Source: Streptomyces antimycoticus
GTDB taxonomy: Bacteria > Actinomycetota > Actinomycetes > Streptomycetales > Streptomycetaceae
Length of the DNA: 64,000 bases
Reading direction: 5' to 3'
Assembly: GCF_005405925.1 (NCBI RefSeq)
Contig: NZ_BJHV01000001.1
Span: 7,006,001 to 7,070,000 of the forward strand
Under the pieces are notes generated by a model. That model was given only the letters and a program-made list of their open reading frames with translations, was not told the DNA's origin and did not search any database. Both the position numbers and the translations under genes were made by a program. The first letter of the stretch is position 1. Each line of letters begins with the position of its first letter. This document shows positions 31,282-38,437 of the stretch, piece after piece.

Positions 31282-31395
31282 ATGCGCTTACGCGGATTCA
31301 AGGCCGTCGTCCGACAGGACCCGGAGGACGACGGGCCGACCGAGGGTGGCCAACAAGGCGGATGTGGTGACGGTGACGGCTGCGGTCGGCAGTAG
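31282..31395 (+). CDS. Candidate short peptide, 37 residues, with two cysteines
   Basis: ATG 31282 follows GAAGGG by 11 bp. The product starts with a basic hydrophobic part (MRLRGFKAVVRQD) and ends in a Gly/Cys/Asp-rich tail (GGCGDGDGCGRQ). The split into a leader-like N-terminus and a low-complexity Cys-containing C-terminus resembles a modified-peptide precursor or a metal-binding peptide. No recognisable maturation enzyme is next to it. It lies between two hypothetical genes on the same strand. Confidence 0.35.
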   Translation: MRLRGFKAVVRQDPEDDGPTEGGQQGGCGDGDGCGRQ

Positions 31396-31460
31396 CCGCG
31401 TGATGTAGGCGAGCGGCCCTCACCCCTTGTGGGGGCCGCTCTCACCGAGAGAGCGAGCGC

Positions 31461-31907
31461 ATGCATCATCACGGTTACATCTGGCTGGGGTCCGCGCATG
31501 AGTTGCTCAAGGACGGCCCCAGACGCCCCATGCATCCGGAGTTCAGATCCAGCAAGGTCGTTCCCCTGGAATGTGCCCACTGGCTGCTCAAACCGGCCTC
31601 CTTCGTCCAGGGGACTTGGAGCGATGCAGAGCAGGCAGCCGCGTGGTTCGGCCAGCAAGTACGGGCTTCGGCAGTGGCGTTCGCGTCGGAGCGTGAACGG
31701 GACGCCATCCGGCTCTCAGAGGCGGTCGCCCGCGCAGGCGAACGAGTGGCGGGTGAGGACGTGGTCGGCGGCTGGTATCTCACGGGGCAGAGATTCCTGT
31801 CCGTGTGCCTCATCGCGTGCAGTCCCCACCGTCTGCGGCCTGAGATTCCCTGCCCCGTTGGCACTGCTGAAGGGTTCAATCCGGTACCAGGTACTCCCAC
31901 CGCTTGA
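31461..31907 (+). CDS. Hypothetical protein, 148 residues
   Basis: ATG 31461 with GAGAGAGCGAG upstream. It starts with an unusual His-rich MHHHGYIWLG, which I have a vague memory of in other streptomycete proteins of unknown role. The middle is helical (ERERDAIRLSEAVARAGERV). It contains two Cys in VCLIACSPHRL. The last 32 bp overlap the end of the convergent lipoprotein gene, so the true C-terminus could be shorter if either frame is wrong. Confidence 0.6.
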   Translation: MHHHGYIWLGSAHELLKDGPRRPMHPEFRSSKVVPLECAHWLLKPASFVQGTWSDAEQAAAWFGQQVRASAVAFASERERDAIRLSEAVARAGERVAGEDVVGGWYLTGQRFLSVCLIACSPHRLRPEIPCPVGTAEGFNPVPGTPTA

Positions 31908-32407
31908 CGCGTGCACAGCTGTGCAAACCGGCCTTCTTGGCTGCCGCCCCGGCCTCCTCCGCACTGTCCTTGACGATGTTGGCGTTCATGGCGAGCAGCA
32001 GCTCCATGCCGGGCTTGAGGTTCTGGATGACGCTGTGCATCGTGTACAGCTCTTTCGCGTACGCGTCCAGCTTGCCCAGCCAGGTGTTCAACGCGGCCCG
32101 GTCGGCAGCGGTATCGGGTTGGGGCAGCGCTTTGATGGCCTTCCGCGGGTCCCTGATCAGAGTGTTCCGCTTGCGGACCTTCGTCAGGTCGTCCGAGCCG
32201 ATTGCCTTGCCGTAGGCCAGGTCCCCGGTGAACCGGTCGGTGATGGCGTCGCACTTCTTGTCGGCACTCTCGACCAGCCCGGGAGGCGACGACCAGCAAC
32301 CGCCTAGGGCCACCCGCGCCGACCAGCACGATCGCGCCCACGCCGCTCACCTGCCTGGGGGCACGGCGTCGGCGTGGCCGATGGCGATAGGTGCTCTCGT
32401 CGCGCAT
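31876..32407 (-). CDS. Putative lipoprotein, about 176 residues (one extra base)
   Basis: From ATG 32407 the frame gives a very basic N-terminus (RHRPRRRRAPRQ) and a hydrophobic stretch (VSGVGAIVLVGA). At 32313-32315 the top strand reads CCC; removing one C joins this to VALGGCWSSPPGL, making an ideal lipobox LGGC. The remaining protein is helical and charged (DKKCDAITDRF, ALNTWLGKLDAYAKELY) with a late Cys. Without the correction the gene could only start internally and would lose its signal. Function is unknown. Confidence 0.6.
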
Positions 32408-32626
32408 GTCATCCCGCTTCCGCCGTGAGTCATGGGGGCCCGGACGCCCCGGCCACCAGCCGGGATGGTCTCGCGCCTGCCTCGGGACCCCTCCCCGGGC
32501 CGTGCGCGTCGCCGGGGCGTGAGCCGCCCGCTGAGGAGGGGGTGAGTTGTCCGGTTGAGCACTGTTCGTTGCCCAACGTTCCTCGTAGGCTCACGGGTTG
32601 GCTGTTCGGCCGTTTCGGGAGGTGTT

Positions 32627-32845
32627 GTGCGAGACCAGAAGATGTACTGCTACACCTGTGGAACAGACGAGATGCACCGTCGGCTCACTGCCAAGGAGAA
32701 AGCCTGGCTGAAGGACCGGACCGGCCGGAAGACGGTCGAGGAGTTCTTCATGTGCAAGGCGGCCGGCTGCCGCAATCTGCGGACCGGGTTCCAGAAGCGG
32801 CCCTTCGATCCCGTCATCCGCATGCCGTTAGCCGAGGACCTCTGA
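32627..32845 (+). CDS. Small zinc-ribbon-like protein, 72 residues
   Basis: GTG 32627 has GGGAGG upstream. Two cysteine pairs, YCYTCGT (residues 6-12) and MCKAAGC (about 42-48), spaced about 33 apart, suggest a small zinc-binding fold. The rest is basic (RRLTAKEKAWLKDRTGRK). Family and function are unknown; a role as a nucleic-acid-binding protein is only a guess. Confidence 0.65.
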   Translation: MRDQKMYCYTCGTDEMHRRLTAKEKAWLKDRTGRKTVEEFFMCKAAGCRNLRTGFQKRPFDPVIRMPLAEDL

Positions 32846-33043
32846 CCCTGCGTGAGGTGGTGGCGCTGTGCGGCAGGCGGAGGGGTGTGCCGCACGGCGC
32901 CGTCGTGCTGTCAGCGCCCCTGCGGGCAGGGGACCTTGAACGCGGGACGAACATTGCATGAGAGGTGGGCCACATCGGCCCCATAAGCGTTCTTGGAGCG
33001 TACATTCGCCCCCCTGAAGCCATGGCATGCACGGGGGGAAATC

Positions 33044-34597
33044 GTGAAGTGGCTGGAACAGTTGACGGCGCCCGAGAATCTGCTGGCGCTTCTCGGTGTG
33101 ATCGTCACGCTCGGGGGGCTCTCGTACGAGCGGCTGATTCCCGGGCGGAAGCGTATCGGCTATCGCGTGCAGATGGACACGTTGATAGACGACAGTACCC
33201 AGGACGGGCCGGTTCATCAGCGGCTGCGGATGCTGGAGAACACCCCGGATCTGGCCGGGGCCTCACTCGTCCTGCTGCGGATCGAGAACGACGGATTCCG
33301 CAGCCTTGACGCCGACGACTACATCACCGCACCGGCGACGAACCACCGCGGGCTCACCGCGACCTTTCCCAATCGGATCGTGCGGGACGTGGCAGTCACC
33401 GAGCCGAGCCATCCGGATCTGCTGCGCCACCTTCCGCAGCACGGGACCCCTGAGAACCCCGGGCTGGTCTGTGAGGGCAATGAGATCTCGCTGCCCCGGG
33501 TGCCGCTGAACAAGGGGGATCACTTCAAGCTGCTGGTGCTGCTGACGGGCGCGGGGACGGACAAGCCGCCGCATGTGGGCGGGCGGATCAAGGAAGGCAG
33601 GATCCGCAACAACGAGAAGTTCCGGCGGCCCAGCAACCGGATGCTCGGGCTGATCGGCAGCCTGCTGGCGCTGCTGATCCTCCAGCCCTTCGGCACACAG
33701 CTGTTGCGGGACGATCCGCTGCCGCGCGGATGTGCGGAGGGGAATCTGACGATCGTCGGCTCGACCGCGTTCAAGCCGGTCACCCAGGATGTGGGTGCGG
33801 CATATCAGGGCGACTGCCGTGGTGCCCAGGTCACCGTGAACGCGCAGGGCAGTGGGCGCGGTACGAAGACGCTGATCGATGCCGGGGAGGCGGCGAAGGG
33901 CGGATTCCCGGCGTATCTGGCCTTCTCCGATGGCCCGGACGGAGACGGGAACCCCCAGCTCAAGGAGCATCTGGTGGCGCTGTCCGTCTTCAGCGTGGTG
34001 GTGAACAAGGACGTCCGGGCAACGGATCTCTCCCTCGAGGATCTCCGCGGGCTCTACTCCGGCCGGATCACCAACTGGAATCAGCTGCACGGCGGCCCCG
34101 ATCTGCCGGTGCGGCTGGTGAGCCGGGACGCGAAATCCGGGACGCGCGGGGTGTTCGAGAACCGGGTGCTGGGCGGCAATGAGATCTCCCGGACGTCCGA
34201 CAACTGCCGGACCCCGAAATTCGCCAAGGACCACGTCATCCGCTGTGAACTCGACAGCACCGGCGAGGTGTTGAAGACGGTGGCGAGCACACCGGGCGCG
34301 ATCGGATACGCCGAGCTGCATTCCGCCGAGGAGAGCGCCCGCAAGGGGGCCCTTCATCTGGTGGCCCTCAAGGGACGCAAGCCCTCCATCGACGCGGTGC
34401 GGGAGCGGACGTACTCCTTCTGGGAGCCGGAGTACGCCTACACCTACACGGCGCCGCCCCCGAACTCCCTGACCTCGAAATTCCTCGACTATCTGGCGGG
34501 CGACACCGGGCGCAACCTCGTCGAGAAGCACGGTCATCTGCCCTGCTCCGCCGCGGAGAACCAGCGGGCGTGTCAGCTGGCGGTCGGCGGGCGGTAG
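33044..34597 (+). CDS. Membrane-anchored PstS-like substrate-binding protein
   Basis: 517 residues from GTG 33044 (GGGGGAAATC upstream). An N-terminal hydrophobic segment (LLALLGVIVTLGGLSYE, about 11-27) is followed by a soluble domain of about 170 residues of unknown family. A second membrane segment (MLGLIGSLLALLILQPF, about 203-219) leads to a C-terminal PstS-type periplasmic-binding domain (LTIVGSTAFKPVTQ about 240, AKSGTRGVFEN, NWNQLHGGPDLPVRLVSRD, GAIGYAEL). Normal PstS proteins are lipoproteins beside pstCAB; here there is no lipobox and no transporter gene nearby. A sensing or scavenging role is possible. Confidence 0.85.
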   Translation: MKWLEQLTAPENLLALLGVIVTLGGLSYERLIPGRKRIGYRVQMDTLIDDSTQDGPVHQRLRMLENTPDLAGASLVLLRIENDGFRSLDADDYITAPATNHRGLTATFPNRIVRDVAVTEPSHPDLLRHLPQHGTPENPGLVCEGNEISLPRVPLNKGDHFKLLVLLTGAGTDKPPHVGGRIKEGRIRNNEKFRRPSNRMLGLIGSLLALLILQPFGTQLLRDDPLPRGCAEGNLTIVGSTAFKPVTQDVGAAYQGDCRGAQVTVNAQGSGRGTKTLIDAGEAAKGGFPAYLAFSDGPDGDGNPQLKEHLVALSVFSVVVNKDVRATDLSLEDLRGLYSGRITNWNQLHGGPDLPVRLVSRDAKSGTRGVFENRVLGGNEISRTSDNCRTPKFAKDHVIRCELDSTGEVLKTVASTPGAIGYAELHSAEESARKGALHLVALKGRKPSIDAVRERTYSFWEPEYAYTYTAPPPNSLTSKFLDYLAGDTGRNLVEKHGHLPCSAAENQRACQLAVGGR

Positions 34598-34616
34598 GGG
34601 GCGCAGGCAGGGTCAC

Positions 34617-34661
34617 CGGTCGGCCGGGCGGGCACGGAGCCGCCCGGCCGGCCGACCGGCG
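34617..34661. terminator. Convergent hairpin between PstS-like and M4 genes
   Basis: CCGGTCGGCCGGGCGG pairs with CCGCCCGGCC-GGCCGACCGG, which carries a 4-base bulge. It sits between two convergent stops (34597 and 34666) and may serve both. Confidence 0.6.
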
Positions 34662-34665
34662 AGGC

Positions 34666-36357
34666 TTACTTCACGTTGACGCCGCCCCAGGCGTTGTCGA
34701 CCGCCTTGTACTCGGCGCTGCTCGCGCCGTACAGGGCCTTCGCGGCCTTGAGGGTCGCGGTGCGGGCCTTGGCGTAGTTGGTGGTCGAGGTCATGTACGA
34801 GGACAGGGCCTTGTACCAGATCTTCTCGGCCTTGGCCCGGCCGATGCCCTTGACGGTGCGGCCGTCCTTGGTCGGGCTGTTGTAGGTCACCCCGCCGATG
34901 ACCTTACGGCCGCTGCCCTCGGCCAGCAGGTAGAAGAAGTGGTTGGCGATACCGGAGGTGAAGTGCGGGTCGTCGTTGCCCACACCGCTCTTCCAGTAGT
35001 CGTAGGACAGACCGTCCTTGCTGGGCTTGTCCATGTAGCGCAGCGGTGTGCCGTCGCCGTTGATGTCGATCTTCTCGCCGATGAGGTAGTCACCGGGGTC
35101 CTTGGCGTTCTTGGCGTAGAACTCCACGGCGGTGCCGAAGATGTCGGAAGTGGCCTCGTTGAGCCCGCCGGACTCGCCGCTGTACTCCAGGTTGGCGGTG
35201 GCCGAGGTGAGCCCGTGGCTCATCTCGTGGCCCGCGACGTCGAGCGCGGTGAGGGGCTTCTTGTTGCCCGCGCCGTCGCCGTAGGTCATGCAGAAGCAGT
35301 CGTCGTCCCAGAAGGCGTTCTCGTACGCGTCGCCGTAGTGGACGCGGGAGTACGCGGCCTTGCCGTTCCCCTTGATGCCGTTCCGGCCGAGGACCTTCTT
35401 GTAGTAGTCCCAGGTCATGGCGGCGCCGTAGTGGACGTCCACGGCGGCGGTCTGCGCGATGGTGGGCTTGCCGTTGCCCCAGACGTTGTCGGCGTCGTAG
35501 AACGCCGACCCCTTCTTGGTGTCTTCCCACGCGTGCTTGAGGTTGTACGTCATATGGCCGCCGCGCGGGGCGTCCTTCAGCAGCCACTGGCTGCCGCTGC
35601 GGACGCTGCCGACGGTGACCTTGCCGTTGTGCTGACCGGTGCCGGTGCCGTTCTCGACGGCCTGGAACTCGTACAGCTTCTTGCCGGTGTCGGCGTCGGT
35701 GATGACGTGCAGCTTGCTGGGCGTACCGTCCTTCTGGACCCCGCTGACGACCGTCTCGTAGGCGAGCGTGGGCTTGCCGGTGGCGGCCCAGATCACCTTG
35801 CGCGGTGCGGCCTTGGCGCCGGTCTGCTTGTCGCCCGCGGCCTGCGCGGCGCTCAGGGCGGACCGCTGGGCGCCGGAGGGGGCGACGGCGGCGCTGGTGT
35901 CGGCGACCTTGATATCGGCGTCGGTCGCCTTGTCGACACCCTGGGAGGCACCGCTCGCGGACTCATGGGCGATCAGATCGCCGCCGAGGACGGGCAGCCC
36001 GGCGTAGGTGCGCTCGTAGCGGGTGTGGGTGGTGCCGTCGGCGTCCTTGATGATGTCCTTGACGACCAGCTTCTCCTTGGCCCCGAGCCCCAGCGACTTC
36101 GCGGTGGAGACCGCGGTCGCCCCCGCCTCGCGCAGCAGCTCGGCGCGGACGGAGGGGGAGAGCGAGACGGTGGAGGCGTCGGCCCGGGAGGCGGAGGCGG
36201 CCGAAGAGGCCGAGGGGGCGGCCGCGTTCGCGGAACCGGCGGTGGCGCCGGCGGCGAGCAGGGAGGCGGCCAGGGTCGCCGCTCCGGCGGCGAGGGCGGT
36301 ACGCGAGCGTCTGAGACGTGATATGCCGGATATCGCTGACGTCGAACGTGAATCCAC
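34666..36357 (-). CDS. Secreted M4 (thermolysin-type) metalloprotease 1
   Basis: About 563 residues from GTG 36357, with GGAGAT upstream. Signal peptide (to about residue 45, LAAGAATLAASLLAAGATAG), FTP/PepSY propeptide (KEKLVVKDIIKDADGTTHTR, YAGLPVLGGDL), then the catalytic domain with zinc site VAGHEMSHG (His, Glu, His) and the third ligand Glu in SGGLNEATSDIFG. The active-site His region is near NDDPHFTSGIANHFFYL. There is no C-terminal extension, unlike the third copy. The family degrades extracellular protein. It is one of three tandem paralogues. Confidence 0.94.
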   Translation of the reverse strand: MDSRSTSAISGISRLRRSRTALAAGAATLAASLLAAGATAGSANAAAPSASSAASASRADASTVSLSPSVRAELLREAGATAVSTAKSLGLGAKEKLVVKDIIKDADGTTHTRYERTYAGLPVLGGDLIAHESASGASQGVDKATDADIKVADTSAAVAPSGAQRSALSAAQAAGDKQTGAKAAPRKVIWAATGKPTLAYETVVSGVQKDGTPSKLHVITDADTGKKLYEFQAVENGTGTGQHNGKVTVGSVRSGSQWLLKDAPRGGHMTYNLKHAWEDTKKGSAFYDADNVWGNGKPTIAQTAAVDVHYGAAMTWDYYKKVLGRNGIKGNGKAAYSRVHYGDAYENAFWDDDCFCMTYGDGAGNKKPLTALDVAGHEMSHGLTSATANLEYSGESGGLNEATSDIFGTAVEFYAKNAKDPGDYLIGEKIDINGDGTPLRYMDKPSKDGLSYDYWKSGVGNDDPHFTSGIANHFFYLLAEGSGRKVIGGVTYNSPTKDGRTVKGIGRAKAEKIWYKALSSYMTSTTNYAKARTATLKAAKALYGASSAEYKAVDNAWGGVNVK

Positions 36358-36441
36358 GCGTATCTCCAGTTGTGATGGGGAGTTGGGCGAAGGTTCCGCC
36401 CAACGCGACAAAGATGCCGCTTTGCCGTGGATAAAAACATA

Positions 36442-36474
36442 CCGGTGCCCGGGGCCTCAGGCCCCGGGCACCGG
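36442..36474 (-). terminator. Strong intrinsic terminator after M4 protease 2
   Basis: CCGGTGCCCGGGGCC-TCA-GGCCCCGGGCACCGG has perfect 15-bp arms. On the minus strand it is followed by a T5 run, 30 bp past the stop of the second protease. Confidence 0.85.
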
Positions 36475-36504
36475 CAAAGTGTCGTGCGACTAACTGGGTT
36501 GGTC

Positions 36505-38154
36505 TTACTTGACGTTGACCCCGGCCCAGGCGGCGTCCACGCCCTTGTACTCGGCGCTGTCGGCACCGAAGAGGTCCGTGGCGGCCTTCAGCGTGGCCTC
36601 ACGGGCGGCGTGGTAGTCGGTGTTGGAGGTCATGTACGTGGTCAGGGCCTTGTACCAGATCTTCTCGGCCTTGTCCCGCCCGATGCCCTCGACCTTGGAG
36701 CCGTCGGAGGTGGGGCTGTCGTACTTCACACCGTTGATCTCCTTCGCGCCGCTGCCCTCGGACAGCAGGTAGAAGAAGTGGTTGGCGACACCGGAGGAGT
36801 AGTGCACATCCGTGTCGCCCACGCCGTCGGACCACGCGTCCGCGGACTGCCCGTCCTTGCTGGGCTTGTCCATGTAGCGCAGCGGGGTGCCGTCGCCGTT
36901 GATGTCGATCGCCTCGCCGATGAGGTAGTCACCGACGTCGGTGGAGTTCTTGACGTTGAACTCCACCGAGGTGCCGAAGATGTCGGAGGTGGCCTCGTTG
37001 AGGCCGCCCGACTCGCCGCTGTACTCCAGGCCCGCGGTCTTGGAGGTGACGCCGTGGCTCATCTCGTGGCCCGCCACGTCGAGCGCGGTCAGCGGCGCCT
37101 TGTTGCCCTCGCCGTCGCCGTAGGTCATGCAGAAGCAGCTGTCGTCCCAGAAGGCGTTGACGTAGCTGTCGCCGTAGTGCACGCGGGAGTAGGCGCCCTT
37201 GCCGTCGCCCGCGATGCCGTCGCGGCCGTGCACGTTCTTGTAGTAGTCCCAGGTGGCGGCGGCGCCGTAGTGGGCGTCGACGGCGGCGGTCTGGGGGTCG
37301 TCCGGCTTGCCGGTGCCCCAGTTGTCGTCGTCGTCGGTGAAGGCCTTGCCCTCGCCCTCCTCGCCGTTCTCCAGGTTGGTGGTCTTGTGGCCGCCGCGGT
37401 CGGCGTCGGTCAGGGTGTAACCGCTGCCTTCCTTGCTGGTGCCGAGCTCGACCGAGCCGCTGTACTCGCTCTCGCCCTTGCCGGTCTCGATGCCCTGGTA
37501 CTCGTAGAGCTTCTTGCCGGTGGCGGCGTCGGTGATGACGTGCAGCTGGTTCGGGGTGCCGTCCTTCTGCACCCCGCCGACGACGGTCTCGTAGGCCAGC
37601 ACGGGCTTGCCGGTGGCGGCCCAGATCACCTTGCGCGGAGCCTGGTCGGCCGCCGCCTGGGTGGTGTCGTCGGCCTTGGCCAGCTTGACGGCGGCCTTGG
37701 CCGCGGTGCTCGGGGCGATCCCGGCCGCGGTGGAGGCGACCTTGACGGTGGCCTTGGTGGCCTTGGTGACGCTCTTGACGTCACCGCCCTTGGCCTGGTG
37801 GACGATCAGGTCGCCGCCCAGGACGGGCAGGCCGTCGTAGGTGCGGTCGTAGCGGGTGTGGGTGGTGCCGTCGGCGTCCTTGATGACGTCCTTGACGACC
37901 AGCTTCTCCTTGGCGCCGAGGCCGAGCGACGAGGCGGTGTCCGCCTTGGTCGCGTTGGCCTCACGGAGCAGCTCGGCGCGGGCCGAGGCGGTGAGCGCCG
38001 TGGGCTGGCCGCCGGACTTGGCCGGGGCGGCACCCGCGGTGCCGGTGGTCATTCCCGAGGCGAGCAGGGCCGCCGCGGCGACCACGGTACCGGCCGCGAT
38101 CACCGAACGCCGCTTGCCGGCACCGGATATGGGCATGCTGAAGGTCTTGCGCAC
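36505..38154 (-). CDS. Secreted M4 (thermolysin-type) metalloprotease 2
   Basis: About 549 residues from GTG 38154, behind GAGGAGAT. Signal peptide (VIAAGTVVAAAALLASG, about 16-32), FTP propeptide (KEKLVVKDVIKDADGTTHTR, YDGLPVLGGDL), catalytic zinc site VAGHEMSHG and SGGLNEATSDIFG. The domain is more acidic than in its neighbours (GKAFTDDDDNWGTGKPDDP). It carries its own terminator, so each paralogue is probably a separate transcription unit. It is closely similar to proteases 1 and 3 in the propeptide and active-site blocks. Confidence 0.94.
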   Translation of the reverse strand: MRKTFSMPISGAGKRRSVIAAGTVVAAAALLASGMTTGTAGAAPAKSGGQPTALTASARAELLREANATKADTASSLGLGAKEKLVVKDVIKDADGTTHTRYDRTYDGLPVLGGDLIVHQAKGGDVKSVTKATKATVKVASTAAGIAPSTAAKAAVKLAKADDTTQAAADQAPRKVIWAATGKPVLAYETVVGGVQKDGTPNQLHVITDAATGKKLYEYQGIETGKGESEYSGSVELGTSKEGSGYTLTDADRGGHKTTNLENGEEGEGKAFTDDDDNWGTGKPDDPQTAAVDAHYGAAATWDYYKNVHGRDGIAGDGKGAYSRVHYGDSYVNAFWDDSCFCMTYGDGEGNKAPLTALDVAGHEMSHGVTSKTAGLEYSGESGGLNEATSDIFGTSVEFNVKNSTDVGDYLIGEAIDINGDGTPLRYMDKPSKDGQSADAWSDGVGDTDVHYSSGVANHFFYLLSEGSGAKEINGVKYDSPTSDGSKVEGIGRDKAEKIWYKALTTYMTSNTDYHAAREATLKAATDLFGADSAEYKGVDAAWAGVNVK

Positions 38155-38370
38155 GCGATCTCCTCGTTGCTGTGGGGGGTCAGCACCGGGCTGCGGGGAA
38201 GTGCGGCCCGGTGCTGAACAAGAGGTACTGATGCGTAATGCGTTGGGCAGACTGTCACACAAGTCCGGGACATGTCACGGGTTTCACGACAGGTCGAAGG
38301 GAAAATGTTCGTTGAATGCTGATCAACCTTCGGATTCCGGACAGCTCGACTTCAGTGTTTGAAACTAAAG

Positions 38371-38412
38371 AGGCGCCGCCAGGGGGAGTCGGGTCGACCC
38401 CTGGCGACGCCT
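38371..38412 (-). terminator. Terminator hairpin after M4 protease 3
   Basis: GGCG-C-CGCCAGGGG pairs with CCCCTGGCG-A-CGCC; leftward it is followed by CTCTTTAGTTTC. It lies just past the stop at 38438. The rest of the 38155-38437 gap should contain the promoter of protease 2, but I see no clear box. Confidence 0.65.
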
Positions 38413-38437
38413 GTCCTGAGGGAGCCTCACGGCTCGG

